Assembly (NCBI RefSeq): GCF_907165205.1
Contig: NC_058189.1
Span: forward strand, 54,214,270-54,278,269
DNA from: Coccinella septempunctata
Taxonomy: Eukaryota; Arthropoda; Insecta; Coleoptera; Coccinellidae
Direction of reading: 5' to 3'
Length of the DNA stretch: 64,000 nucleotides
Made by a program: the position numbers and the translations under genes. Shown here piece after piece: positions 11,980-25,400 of this stretch. The notes under the pieces are model-generated. The model ran no database searches. It worked only from the letters and a program-made list of their open reading frames with translations, and was not told where the DNA came from. The number at the start of each line of letters is the position of its first letter. The first letter of the stretch is position 1.

Positions 11980-12720
11980 GAGGAGTCTACACCGTTATTA
12001 TGCTCAGTTCAAAAAGATTAAAATGAATATCTTACGTCAGAAACCATTAATTTATATGGAGGTCTCATTATAATCCAATTCAATCAGTTCGTCACCTCAG
12101 AAAGTCAGAAATTTTTTTATTCGTCAAACGAAAAAAAAATTAATTTTTTTTCCTTGTAGAACAAGTATTTATTTTTGTTATTAAATTTCCGAGGTGCAAT
12201 TATCTCTTCTTTGAATTTACACATGAGGAAATTTCTCGAAAAGTTTCGCCATTAGCTACAATTCGTATCCTGGTGAAATTGGAAAAAGACGTTCTTTAAG
12301 TGATGCCCTCTTTTCTACGAAAGTGGAAACTATTGTAATATACGTACCTTTTACTTATCGTTCAAGTGTTCAAGTGTTTTTTATTCGTCAAACGAAAAAA
12401 AAAATTAAGTTTTTCTCATTGAAGAACAAATATTTATTCATGTTATTAACTTTCCGAGGTGCAATTATCTCTTCTTTCAATTTACACATGAAGAAATTTC
12501 TCGGAAAGTTTCGCCATTAACTACAATTCGTATCCTGGTGAAATTGGAAAAAGAAGTTCTTTAAGTGATGCCATCTTTTCTACGAAAGAGGAAACTATTG
12601 TAATATCCGTCCCTTTTACTTATCGTTCAAGTGTTCCGGCAACACCCAACATTCTGGTAGTCTTTCCCCCTTTATGCCTTATACGATGAATGGCGAGAAA
12701 GTCCAGTGGTATCAACTCCT
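11980..12720. repeat. Interspersed repeat with internal 264-bp tandem duplication
   Basis: CGTCAAACGAAAAAAAAATT through GTGATGCCNTCTTTTCTACG occurs twice (about 12122-12330 and 12386-12600, period about 264). The unit also occurs inverted at 52760-53260 inside another element, as a single copy with TTCCAGAACACTTGAACGAT matching the right end here. Class not determined. Confidence 0.75.
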
Positions 12721-12735
12721 CTTAAGTACCCCTAC

Positions 12736-13420
12736 TCATTTTCCTCGAAGAGTCAAGTCCTGAAGTCCTTCGCATTTATCCACAAAAACCCTGTTTATAA
12801 TAAGTTGATATAATTCATTTAATTGGTTATTACTCGATAACGCATTCCAATTAGCGCACAGAGAATTGAAAATATTTCGGACTGTCCATTCTGTTTGTTC
12901 AATCTGGATATAAATCGACGGTTTGCAGTGCGAAAGCGAGTTGTTCGTTAAAATAACATTATCATTTTCAATTCGAATTTCCATACTATATTGATAACAA
13001 ACACAAGTATCAACAATATCGAAGTATTCAATACGTAGCACCTATATGATTAGGTTTATTTCATTGTCATTTATATCAAATGCCACTAAATATGAATGGC
13101 CACACTTAGAATAACGGGAACAGGATGATTACCCTATCATAGAGGCAAAATCTAGGATTTCTGAGACCAAAGATTGACAATTTGTAGAAATGGAAACTTA
13201 CGAACGATCTGAAGTTGCTTATTCTACGAATCAAGTATAATTCGAATATGTGGGGTGGAAAATAGCTTATATGAATGGTTAGCTTCGTACAGGTAAATAT
13301 CTGTAAATACCGGAATATCTGATGAAACATTATCATGTTTCAAACGGTGAGTTTGAACTGTCTAGAAGCATGTCGTTAATTTTTGAATTCAATGACATCT
13401 GACCAAATTGAGATTAAGAG
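12736..13420. other. Unassigned stretch
   Basis: A 101-codon minus-strand open frame (12736-13041) with no recognised domain. No repeat partner found elsewhere in the window. Confidence 0.35.
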
Positions 13421-15135
13421 CAAAGATTATAGAGTAGAAAGATAGGAAACGCCCTCATATCTCTAGTACTAAAAACCAACTACATTTTGTCAGTGAAAAC
13501 ACACTTGACAATGAGATGGCGCTGAAAACGCACTGTCAATACAGTGACTCTAACGAGACAGTGGCGACAATTGTGGTCTCGTTTTTCATCGTTTTAGCAA
13601 GAATATGGCGGATTTGGTCACGTGACGTGACGTGAGCCAATCTGCATTCCGAGTTAGAGATCATAGCATTGAAATCTGTGCTTCTAAGCCGCCATATTCT
13701 TGCTAAATTTCCAATCGTCGCCACTGTGTTTGATAGAGTCATTGTAACTGTCAAAACAGAAAAACTTTTCGATAACATTTCTCTGTTTTTTAATTGAGGG
13801 GCACGAAATTCGAATTCTATTCCTCGCATTAAATTTCAATATCGATTTTGTTTCGATCAGAAAACAAACATCCTGAGCGACAAAACAAAGTATGGTTTTG
13901 TTTTGTGATCAGGATGTTAGTTTACATCTAAACATTGTTTGGAAACAATTAATATCAATGAAAAACGCTGTTGGATGTGCTATATTTTTATTTGCAATTT
14001 ATAAAAAAAATTACAAAAATTGAAATTATTGGCAATAAATGAAGCTTTGACTAGGAGACTAAAGTATGTGTTGATCTGGTATACGTCGAAGGTGTTATTT
14101 CTGTGCAATAGGTTGTTTTGAATTAATAAATTTAGTTCAATTTGTAAAATATACATATATCAGAAATTAATATGAACCAATTTTCAATATACCATCATAG
14201 CGAACACACTCCAGTTACTTACATATGTAGGTATTATTTATAGAATTTTCAAAACCAATTAAAAAAAACCTTACAGACATATACAAAACCTGTATGTCAG
14301 TATAGTTTCTTGGTGCTTTTTTATGATTTCCTTATGATATGGTCTCTTTATGACACAACATACAAATTGATTAATGAATGAACAAAACACTCGCAGGTGG
14401 TTTCATGAAACTTCGACTTCCCAAACAACAGTTTGACAGTCACTTGGTTCCCAAATAGAAATCAATCTGCATTTCTGAATATATTGAAAGAGTAGTAATT
14501 GAGAATCATTGAATGGGCCTATAAAGATCATAATATCCCCTTAATAGGCCGTTCATGCAAGGGATGCTTTCTGCATACAACAATTTACGTGAATGAACAG
14601 TTCTCAATTGACTTGCAGTAAAATGTTCACCGCACATAGCGTAGTCAGTAGTGTTTGCTGAAGTCATTGTCTTCACGCCCTGAGAATTTTATCCACTTCA
14701 GACCACTGAAAATGAGAATCAATGAATGACCGATCCACATGTTACGAGTTTTAATACTTACGGTTCTATTTTCCTTAGTTAATTGAACAACTTAATGTCG
14801 AGAAATCCTTTTTATTATTTGATCCACCGTTCTTCACTATTCAATAATTTTCGAAAAATATTGTAATGTTTTCACCAAGAAATAAGACAAAAAATTCAAT
14901 AATCAGCAACTAGAACGAGCTAGATAAATAAAAAGCGGTACAAGAATCAAAACATTCAAAACCTCTTTGACCAAAATGGACGTCTGAAATCTTACAAAAT
15001 TTCATATGTTTCTGCAAATGGCACTCAAATTAATATTTTAACCAGTTCTAGCGTCTTCAAAACACACTTGACACACACATGGCGCTCAAATCCCTTTAGT
15101 CGCCTCGTTTCCCATCTTTTTACTCTATAATCTTG
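13421..15135. mobile_element. CAAAGATTATAGAGTAGAAA-TIR element, copy 1
   Basis: Left end CAAAGATTATAGAGTAGAAA; right end TTTTTACTCTATAATCTTG, inverted. Subterminal TTGACAATGAGATGGCGCTG and ACACATGGCGCTCAA are also mirrored. Full copies at 40581-42168 and 59822-60827. Position 14471-14485 preserves the empty site for the mariner-type insertion found in copy 2. Confidence 0.8.
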
Positions 15136-15367
15136 AAATAAGAGATTTGTTTCTTGGCGGCGCCACCATGTCATTTGCTTCCATTGAACTTTAAAAGAAC
15201 TGGAATGGCATCTCGATGCAGGTAACTGAGGAAGACTGAAAGGGAAGATGTAGATTGTAGAGCAATCTATCTCTCTCTGCACTCTGTCAATCGGTTTATA
15301 ACGATGTAAACAAAAACCACCCAGGGCGTTGAAGTGAGACGACTGCTAAGTCCGACGTCTGATGCGG

Positions 15368-15432
15368 TTCATTCATTCATTCATTGCTGTATCCCGTTAC
15401 CGGGAATAAATCTACAAAAAGAAGAAGGTTAT
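15368..15432 (-). mobile_element. 3' tail of the same non-LTR retrotransposon family as 56461-56716
   Basis: On the minus strand it reads TTGTAGATTTATTCCCGGTA, then ACGGGATACAGCAATGAATG, then a GAAT tetramer run. This is identical in structure to the tail at 56655-56716. Only the last 65 bases are present. Confidence 0.7.
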
Positions 15433-16414
15433 TCGATTGGTTGCCGAACCATTAGATAGAGATGGGTTGCTCTACATCTTCCGTCTCACTTGGACACACT
15501 TTTCGTCGTATTTCGGTACCTAAGAGGCCCTTCAAGTTCTTTTAGAGTTCTTTAGAGTTCAATGTTTGCTTCTTTCTATCCTTTTCTATCAAAGGAAGTC
15601 CAATGATACTCTCTCGTTTTGTTTTGTTCTGCGTTGATATCGATCACAGATTGCAGTAATTAGTGATCTCAATCGATCAAGGACATGAGAAAATTAACTG
15701 GACCATTTTCTCAGCTGAATATTTGTAAAAACAAATATGCAGATATTGCAGCACTGATGTCGAAGGGAATACTTACTTTTCTACAAGATAATTTATGTTG
15801 ACAAATTTTATTCACGAGAAGGGGAATTCAATATGATTTCAAAGAAACACAGTTGATTGGCGAAATATTCAATATAATCATTTGGAGAAAACGGAGTTTT
15901 CACTATATATACTCGTGAATAATATTTGAAGAACAGACTCGAATAAATTTATATACTTATTTCTGTTTCCCAATACATGCTCCCAATCCACATTTCTTAT
16001 TTCCACTGCAGTTCCTTTTATTGCTGAAGTTGCCATAAAAAGTCAGTTGTATGAGTCCAGACTATTCATCTGAGATTTGGTTTTGCTTTGCCTCAAATTC
16101 CAACAGCAAAGGGTGATAGTTCAACAACGCCGAATTCTCAGCTGAAGTTCTTGACTGTTAGATTCAGAAAGCTGAACGACATGTTGAAGAAATTCCACAT
16201 TCTGAGACTGATACATTTTCTCACACCAATAATAGCTCAAATTATTTTCGAATATCAATTAACAATGAGTTGTTAATTTCCAAACAACGCTACCCACATG
16301 TTCTTAGACATCTTACATGAGGGTGAAATTCGTACGTTGAATGTGCTGTCATCCAGTTTTTCGTGAAATGATCACCCTACAAAGGTGATTAAATCGTGGT
16401 CTGCAGGAGGCAGG

Positions 16415-16520
16415 TTAACAGAGGCGTCAGACATCGTGTTTGATAGAGGTCGATTAGTTATTAATATTAGTGAAGCTGGTATACCTCTTAGAGAAATAGC
16501 CACAAGAATGATCAGAAAAC
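16415..16520 (+). pseudogene. Tc1/mariner transposase DNA-binding scrap
   Basis: The peptide FDRGRLVINISEAGIPLREI followed by ATRMIRKRSSP resembles the FxRGRIVGMREAGxSxRxIA helix-turn-helix start of insect Tc1-type transposases. It is about 35 codons with no catalytic domain nearby, so this is a tentative fossil. Confidence 0.4.
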
Positions 16521-17348
16521 GGTCCTCCCCAGAATTTAGCACCGAGCGACATATTTTGATTGTAGAAAATTGAAATATAAAACATGAAATCATAATATGT
16601 TGATGCCAAAATGTTGAAATTTGTGGATATTGGTCGAATAATGTTTTATTCTTTTCCATGTTCGTTCGGAAAGTATGAGTTGAAATATTTGGATGATTTT
16701 TGAAATAATCAACCTCTGTGGTGGAATTTTGCAACTTTTTTAATCATCTCTCATTCACAAGTTTGCAAGCGAAACACAATATGCTCTAAAGTTCTATTTA
16801 TTTGAATCGATCCCCTGAAGCAGAGTTCGCTCTTGCATCTATTGTTCTGGGAAGACCTACACGGAAGCATACATAGGTATACTTCAAACTGTGATACGTG
16901 TTTCTGATGAAAAGGTTTCTGTGAGCTGTGTTTCCACACAAAAATTTTACGGATCGGTTCAGTTTTCATTCTTTTTTCATTCGACTGCGAATGTCGGCAG
17001 AATAACATATATTCTGGCGACAGTTGTAATTTTGTTTCCACTGATACAGAGTGATATAAGTTGACCTCCATATGTGGAAAGCATTGAATATATTAAATTA
17101 AAACTTCAAAGTTCAAAATACTCCAACTCTCACTTCCACTTTCCAAATCAAAACTGACCTAACAGATCTCGATTTCTCTATTTCTCTACTCCCTAACAGC
17201 AATGTCAGCACTGGACTACAGACACTTGCAGCTCACAAGCATGTTGTTTGTGAAGTTAACATTTTCCGAGAAATCTTTTTTTTTTGTTTCTTTCACGATT
17301 TTCAACGCTAAAAAAGGAGAAAAGAATAATTGTTGTTGGATGACACTA

Positions 17349-18378
17349 TACTCCATTCACTTTTATTTTAGCACTCGTTTGGCCATGGAAATTTGACACA
17401 TTTCACTTTGTATAGTACGAAAATGTGGGGTTATGACGCTGGTCAAAATATTTTTGGGTTTTAAAACAACGCTGTGTTTTTTTCCGTTCCACGTAAAAGT
17501 TTCTGTTATTACGTATTTTATAACTATGTCGAATCTGTTCGGAAAATATGTGACGAACATAAATGAAGTTTATACAAACTGATTGAAGGCATACCAAATC
17601 CAGTTATTTGCACGGAAAATACAAGAGATCAGTATAATATCATAATATGCACTAGCTTGAGTAGAGTTAATGCTCGTTATCATCTTCCGCTGAAGTTTGA
17701 ATACGTTACATCAGTTGTAGATTTCAAAAATATTAACCCGAAGATGAAATGCACATGATGCAGTCGTTGGGAATGGGTATCTCCCGAAGGAATCAACACA
17801 TAATTACAAGTTATTTGATATAATTATAATAATTAGGTATTTATTGGTACCTTAAGACATTTACAATGTATAGGACAAGTCAAATGAAAAATAGAAAATC
17901 AATTTTCGGGAACTTATTCTACGATGACATTCATCGAAAATCCTGTAGTAAACTTTTCGCATTACTTCACTCAAACATAAAATTCTCAAATGCCACCACT
18001 TTTTTCGGTCTCCCAATAGAAGGAAATTCTTTGTCATCCTCTCTTCATTCATAATCTTTCTGATTGTAGGAATATTCAGCTGAAATTTCGATTTAGATTA
18101 AACATTATTTAAATTCTCTTAAATTGAATATGTTCACTACCGTCTGACGTATTGTGGATTTTGGAATATCAGGTTATAACTATTTGAATGAGTGGACCTG
18201 AATTCTAAATAGCACTTCTTGAAACCCTGTCTCTTTTTCCCATCACTTTCGGCATTTTCGTAATAAAAATTGATATTAGTTGTGGCAACGGCCTTATGGC
18301 ATTAACGACATTTCATGAGTGCCAACCTTACTCCGTTCTATATAGTTACCGACTGCTAAAATAAATGTGAATGGAGTA
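17349..18378. mobile_element. TACTCCATTC-TIR element, copy 1
   Basis: Left end TACTCCATTCACTTTTATTT after TA; right end TAAATGTGAATGGAGTA before TA, inverted. The interior matches 26094-28117, which has two later insertions. This copy shows their empty sites (for example TTTGTATAGTACG near 17408). No coding recognised. Confidence 0.8.
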
Positions 18379-19182
18379 TACCTACTCAATCAAAACTTCA
18401 AAATTCAGAATAACTCCACCCTCACTTCCATATTCCTGATCCTGATCAAAATTGACCTAACAGATCTCTATTACTCGATGTCACTACTTCGTAAGGGAAA
18501 TGCCTACCACTGGACTGCACTACAGATACTGTTAAAGCTCACAGATATTTCCTCTTATGCTATGAAACTATCTCACTATGTGATTTGTCAAGTGTTTGTA
18601 TAATGAGCCAATGGCATTCCAATACACATAGTTTTTCATAACTCATGAAGTTAAAAAGAAATAAATAAATGAATGAATTATTATTGTAGCAAAATATACT
18701 TGGAAAGTTAACATTTTCGGAAAAATATTGGTTTTGTTTCTTTTCTGATATCACGGGGGCAATAAATTATTGTTTTCCGCTTTAAAACCGGTCGAATAAT
18801 TTTGACATCACGCTAATGTAAGAATAGGGTAGGCAGATAGACGTAAACAAAACCATCATCATTATGCGTCACCATTTCAGACAAACTTTTGGGTTCTACA
18901 ATTTTCGATTAAAGTGAGGCGTGACAGCGCCATGTTAAATTGCAAACGACGCGACGTTATAATTTACCTGTAATTTTAAATTACAACTTATTCCCATTAT
19001 ACAGTATGGTCCAACGAAAACTTAACTTAAGTGAAAATGTAGAAAACCGCTCGAACTCGTCATTTTCTAGGGGGAACGACATCGGACAATTTCCTAGTAC
19101 TAAAGGTCGGATCCATTGCTACATGACCTAAAAAACCCACGTCCCTCGCTTCGTCTCTTTCATGCAGTTTTCCTTTTTTCAG
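18379..19182. other. Repeat-related and intron sequence before Mp exon A
   Basis: 18385-18780 is related to 17090-17340, so the TACTCC element stands between two copies of one repeat. From about 18800 to 19182 nothing is recognised except the pyrimidine tract of the exon A acceptor. Confidence 0.5.
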
Positions 19183-19485
19183 GGTGTCTGCTCCTGCAAT
19201 ATCACTGGTCTCCTTAGCTCCTACGTAAAAGAAAACCAGAAGTATACAAGCTTCGCGGAAACTAAGGAAGGACCGCAAGGTCTTCCTGGTTTGCCTGGAG
19301 CCATGGGAGAGAGAGGCCCTATTGGTCCTCCTGGTCAGAAAGGTGAAAGGGGAGACAGGGGGTCGCCCGGTGCTGACGGCCGGCCTGGTACCAAAGGAGA
19401 ACCAGGCAGGGACGGACTCCCAGGTATTGCAGGCCCCCCCGGGCCTCCTGGACCGCCTGGACCTATCGAATTCGAAAACGTCGAT
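19183..19485 (+). CDS. Mp: Mp exon A: Cys linker plus first collagenous block
   Basis: The acceptor is a pyrimidine-rich tract ending in AG at 19181-19182, and the donor is GTGAGT at 19486. The exon is 101 codons, phase 0 at both ends, so it is a symmetric cassette. It begins with about 30 non-collagenous residues containing a C-x-C pair (GVCSCNITG) and an N-glycosylation sequon (NIT). This fits the link between the N-terminal thrombospondin-like domain and the triple helix in multiplexins. Then come 22 uninterrupted Gly-X-Y triplets ending in a run of four G-P-P/G-P-I triplets, followed by the interruption EFENVD. An Arg-Gly-Asp occurs inside the helix (GERGDRG). The ATG at 19162 lies in the intron tract and is not a start. 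Confidence 0.93.
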
Positions 19486-22400
19486 GTGAGTATTATTTTC
19501 GACCCTCTCATTAACTGTACTGTTTTTTTCATTATGTTATTTCATTATTCACATCGTTTATCTAGATTGGTAGACAAGAAACAGATCACAATTTCTTATT
19601 CTCTATGAATTACAAACTCGAACTCCAGGTAATCGATAAATGGATTAATGGAACGACAGGTTCATGGTTTTATTCATGCAAAAATGTCTAATTGAATAAT
19701 TCCACCTTCCATTTATCTTCATTCTTATAGGAATATTCATTTAATGATCTATATTTGAATGAATATTTCAATAGCTCATCGCCAATTTTGATAATGTAAT
19801 TTGTTTTGTGGGTCGAAAGTTCCAAAGAAAGTTATTTCTCGTGAAATCTAGTGAAATAGAAAATATCGAAAGGAAATGAGGATTATACCAGTGTATTCGA
19901 TATAGTTGAAAAATTGATGAGAATCTATATTCAACGCTTTTTTATTCATTCAATGAAATGAAATTTATGAACTCAAAATATAAAGTGAGTCTTTGACTTG
20001 TACATATATTTTAAGAGTAAATTCTTGAGATCAAAGAAAAACATTTTTCCCTTAGCATTTTTTCCGATACGCTCTAGATGAAAAGATACAACGTCTTTAA
20101 TTTTTCAGAATGAGCTATGTAACCCCCAAAAAAAAATTTCCTTCAGAATATCAAGCTGAATCTATAACACTACACATCTGAAGTGGACAGATTTGCATAT
20201 AGGCAAAGTATTCAATTTTCGAATTTCAGAGATACATTTTATTTTTGAATACCTATCAAATTTCTCGAAAACTGTGCATTATACGAGAAAATATATTGAG
20301 TACTTTTGTATTCCAAAATGGTCGAATATTCATATGTGAGCGTTCAACTCACTATCAAGAGGTGGGTACTTTAAATTTCTGGCATTTTTCATGGTCTTTA
20401 ATGGTCATAATGAGGAAACTGAAAGTTTGGTTGGCATTTTTTTCGGAGAAGATTCATCAATGAAAAACTATATTCCAAAAATCATTCCATTCGATAATAT
20501 CACTTCTGAGATATAACTGAAAATTATATTTTTTATTTCCAACAGCCTGATTTCAACCGAGCCGAATTAGAAAAATTCAAAAAATGGAAAAGGGAAAAAG
20601 TGTTTTAGGAATCTCCTGTTAAAATATATGTACAAGTGAAAGACTCACCCTGTATATAGTTATGTTTCCCTGAAAAACTTTCAAAAGAATGAGACAACGA
20701 TAAGCATTTGCTTTCTTCAACAAATTCAATTATTCTGCTGAATTAAGGTCAGGACATTTTATATCCATTAGAAATCCTGTTCTAATAAAAAGATTTTTGG
20801 AAGATCGACGATGAATTAATGAATGCTGAATTATTTACCGACTGATTGCTTTCAAACTATCGACCAGTTTGTACATTCGAATACGAATGTCGAATACCTA
20901 AAAGAATTTTTCAAAATGTGTTGCGTTCACTCGATTTGTACAATTGGGATCATGTGTACATTTATCAATGTTTGCAAGAATTCAGTAGTATCCGTGTAAA
21001 ATCATTGTATATGTCGAGTGAACACGATACCCATAAACTTCCTCATACAGCTTCCCCTTCGAGGTAAGACATTTATTTTTCACAATTTGAATTCATTCCT
21101 CTCGTTTTTCTTCATCATGCAGCCAAGTTGGAAACCTAGAGGACCATTCAAGGTAAAACTTGTTTCAGCTCCGAAATGTTCGTGATGTCCTACAGATCCA
21201 CTAGTGAACAGGATGATGGTTTGATTGTTTAACTCCTGATCTTACATATATTATATATTATCTGTTATAATTCCTTGATTTGTGAAATAGGTCCAGTAAA
21301 TGGAATACTGTACCTTCTCGTATACAGAAAATTCGGAACTTGTTACTTTGAATATTACCACAATGCTTCAAGACGATACTCCCTAAGAATATATTGTTAT
21401 CGATCGATAAAATTGGTTTCAAATACATATCTTATACATATACATATACATACATACATACATACAACATACACTGCGCAAAAAAATTAACGCACATTCT
21501 GAAAATCTCAATTTTAATGAAAGTTAAAAAGTTAAAAACATTGACTTATAACTTATTTTTTATGTTCTCTCGGGAAGGTTTTGAACGAAACAAGACACAT
21601 TAAATGTAAGAAAATATCAGGATTTCACCGAATCTTATGTGAAAGAAGAGAAATGAACAATTTTCAAAATACTGAAATGCTGATAAGTGTTTTAATACTT
21701 GGTATTTCCACCCCTTGCGTTAATTACAGCTCGGCAACGACGGTTCATATTCAAAATGTGTTATCTTAAAATGTTCTGATCTAATCCTTCCCAGATTTCT
21801 CCGAGTTGGATTCCTAAGCCATTAAGAGTAGATGGATGATTTTCTGAACTTCTCAGTCTTCTATTGAGGTTGTCCCAAACCTGCTCAATCGGATTGAGAT
21901 CTGGACTTCTTGCTGGCCATTCCATTCGAGAGACTTCAACCTCTTCAAGGTACTCCTGAACGATGCGCGCACGATGGGGTCTGGCATTATGCATTTGAGC
22001 AGTCAAAGATATTCCACCCCATACCATAATCGATCCTCCCCCAAAACCAGTTGTATTCAGGAAATTGCACTGAGCATATATTTCATGTGGACGTCTGTAT
22101 ACAAGGGAACGTCGATCACAATGGTGGAGGCAGAATCTAGACTCATCTGTGATGAGAACTCTTTCCCAATCGGCCTCTTTCCAATGGATATGTTCTCTCG
22201 CAAAATCCAAACGCGCCCTTCGATGGGCTGGGGTAAGAGTTGGGCCTCTTGCCGCGACACGAGGCCTTAAATCATATTATCTGAGGCGATTTCTTATTGT
22301 CTGAGTGCTTATTTGCACCTCATGAGTTTGCTCAAGCTGAATTTGAAGGAGGCGAGCGATTGCAAACCGTTGTCTCAACGAAGAAACTCTCAAGTAACGT

Positions 22401-25400
22401 TCTTGAATGGCAGTTGTTACCCGTGGTCTACCCTGTCCTGGTCTTCGGACATTCATACCTTTCTCCCTGAATCGCTGCAACATTCTGGACACACTTGTAT
22501 GGGAAACTCCAAACCTTTCTGCAATTCTTGTGTATGTCCACCCTTCTACTCGCAAAACTACTGCTTGGGCACATTCCTCTTGGGTCAAATTGCGTGTTTC
22601 GCGTTGCATAGCGATCGAGTGTAGAAAATCAAACGAAAGAAAAACTATTGATCACTAGAATTGATCGAGAACAACTGATTTTAGAATGGAGCGAATACAT
22701 TCAAAATCTGATAATATCATCTTTTTTTATTCCTGCTGGGAAAAAACATCTGCATTGAAGAAAACCGTTGAAAGATAAAAATAATTATCATTGAGAACAC
22801 CTTCAGTTGTAGAATAAATTTGAGATTTCCATAATGTGCGTTAATTTTTTTGCGCAGTGTACATACATATCTTTTTTCCTATTCTAATACGTCCAACTGT
22901 ATTACTAGAAATTCAGATAAGAATTCCCAGAGTAAGTCATTTCACATATTGTGGTTTGAAAGTGAGATATCTTTGATCAGTTTTTGTGCCATATCATCAC
23001 ATAATAGGTGATCCCGACGTTTCATTCGTAAAAGATGATGATGATTATCACGAAATACTTGATTGCAAAATCATAAAATCGTATAATAATAATGCTGGAC
23101 GATAATATAATAATAAAGAGACATAAAGTCGTTCTTCGCCAGGCAATTAGCAGTCAACCGTATTAGCAGATCTTGTATGACGATTTTAACTCTTGCTCTT
23201 CCACTCCCATATGTACATGCAGCACTTCTTACGATAGTTATTCTACTTGAGTTGAACCTTCGTTTAACCAAAACTCTCAAGTTCCAGTTGAAAGGCTTCT
23301 AACTCATATGTAGAATTCGTGACAATTAATACTACACAACACCTGAGGAGTTTTAATAACCCATCATCGTATACGGACCACAAACAAAAATATCAGAGAC
23401 AAGAAATGAATTTCTTGTAATATCAAAAGGACCATTTTTTGTCTGTGTGAACCAAGCAAACAGACGCCTCTCCACATGGTGTGCATGTTTAGCAATACTG
23501 ATAATTCGATTCAAAAGTTCAAAAAGTTAGGTTTAACTCGAACTATCGAATAATTAACCCATTATAAGGACAAAAATATGTTTACGAATTGGGTTGCAAC
23601 AGCGCAGGATAGAAATGGATGAAAAAAATCTTGAGGAGGCCTTTGCCAAGCAGTAGACGTAAACAGAAAATGTTTGATTATGACTATGCAGACCATGATT
23701 TTGCTCTCAGATTTAATTTCGGAATTAGTTGAAGTAATTCCCCGGTACCAATATTTACCCAATATATCGAATTTGTCTTTTTTCTGTCTCTCGACAACTA
23801 TTGCAGTCTTATTATATTTCATACGCCACAAAAACCCTCACAAATATTTAAATTTTTTGATGTTCCATTTTCTCATTATAGGTAACAGCTTTTCTGTGGC
23901 ACTCTTTAACAATCTCTTGTCTGCAGGCGAAACTTTCATTTCACCTATTTATACTAGGTGAGTCTTTGACTAGTACAAATATTTTAACAGTAGATTCTTG
24001 AGGTCAAAAGAAACACTTTTTTCCATATCATGTTTCCCAATTCGGCCCTGATAAAAAGATATAGTCTTTTTAAGTTTTCACAATGAGCTGTGCCACTCCT
24101 GGAAAAACAAAATTACTTTTAGAATAACTAGGTAAATCTGTGACAGATCTGTGAACACTTGAACAGAGTTTTATTCAGCCAAAGTACCCAATTTTTCAAA
24201 TTTCACAGACATTTTTTCATTTTTGACCATCAAATTACTCGAAAATGGTGCATCATACGAGAAAATATGAAGAATACTTTCATTTCACAAAACGTTCAAA
24301 TATTCATTAGATGTATTTCAACCTAGTTTCAAGAGTTGGGTTCTTTGAATTTTTTGGTATTTTTATGCTACCTCATAATGAGAAAACTGGATGACATGGG
24401 TGATATCTTGTGTTCGAAAAAGTTTCATCAAATAAATGAAAATTCATGTTCGAAATTTACTTCATTCGATAAAATGTTTGTGAGATAGGGCTAAAAATAA
24501 TTTTTTTTATGGTAACAGCCTGTGTCTGTTCGGTTTAGAGCAGATTCGAAAAAATTATGAAGAAAAAAAGTGTTTCTTTCGACCTCAAGAATATACTGTT
24601 GAAATATTTGTACGAGTCAAAGATTCACCCTGTTAAGAAGAAATTACAGAAATGGGACAAAAAAACGAACACGATAATATGGCCGTTGTATCAAAACTGC
24701 TACTACAATGTATGATATGGCACAAAAACTTTCAGTCTACCTATCTTACCTATGAATCACGTGAAACCGAAAGAGAAAGAATTCTCCTGGTTAATTTTCG
24801 TATTTCTCGAAAAAACGTCTGTCCTTTCAAAGCGCTTGTTCCTAGAACTCAACTCTCTGCAATTTTTTGAATTTTTAGCCTAAAAGCTTCCCAAATTCAT
24901 GGTAAAATTCGTTTATTTTTTCGAGAGTAGGTACTGTAGGTTTTGGCAGAAGAGAGTTAGGCTAGGCTGAGGCTTTTTTTAAAAAATTAAAACACGTCTT
25001 GCATAAATCTTCCAAATTTTCAACTCGTTTGGATTTTTATATTTTTGGAAATATTGGAAATATACTCTTTGGAAACCAAGCAGCATTAAATGAGTAGAGC
25101 ACATGGACGAGTGGACGCTATGATTACGAATTTTATCAAACGCACGCTTACTTTTCTTCGTGTATAGCATATTTGATATTCTAACCTTCGTTTGTAATCC
25201 GTACTTCGGGAGTCCATTCAAAGTCCAAATGAATAAAATTAGTTCGAAGTGAATCGGATTTCTCAGAAGTCTTAATCAAACCTCAAATTTTGTCGTAATC
25301 TTACGCGAGAAACTTGTCGCGGAAATAATCCGAAATCAATGGCAAACTTTTTCAGAAATTCACGAATCCAAGGAGTTTCAGAAGAATACGAGAGACGTAT

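Larger units (their letters stand above)
15136..17348. other. Mostly unassigned, with two transposon fossils
   Basis: Contains the minus-strand LINE tail at 15368-15432 and a Tc1 N-terminal scrap near 16415-16515. 17090-17340 resembles 18385-18780 (shared AAAACTTCAAARTTCARAAT and AAGTTAACATTTTC). Open frames such as 16372-16734 and 16751-17071 (minus) have no recognised domain. Confidence 0.5.

Noticed and set aside
21438..21470. TACA/TATACA run as a regulatory element
   Set aside because: Simple microsatellite beside a Tc1 insertion; TA-rich DNA is the expected target.
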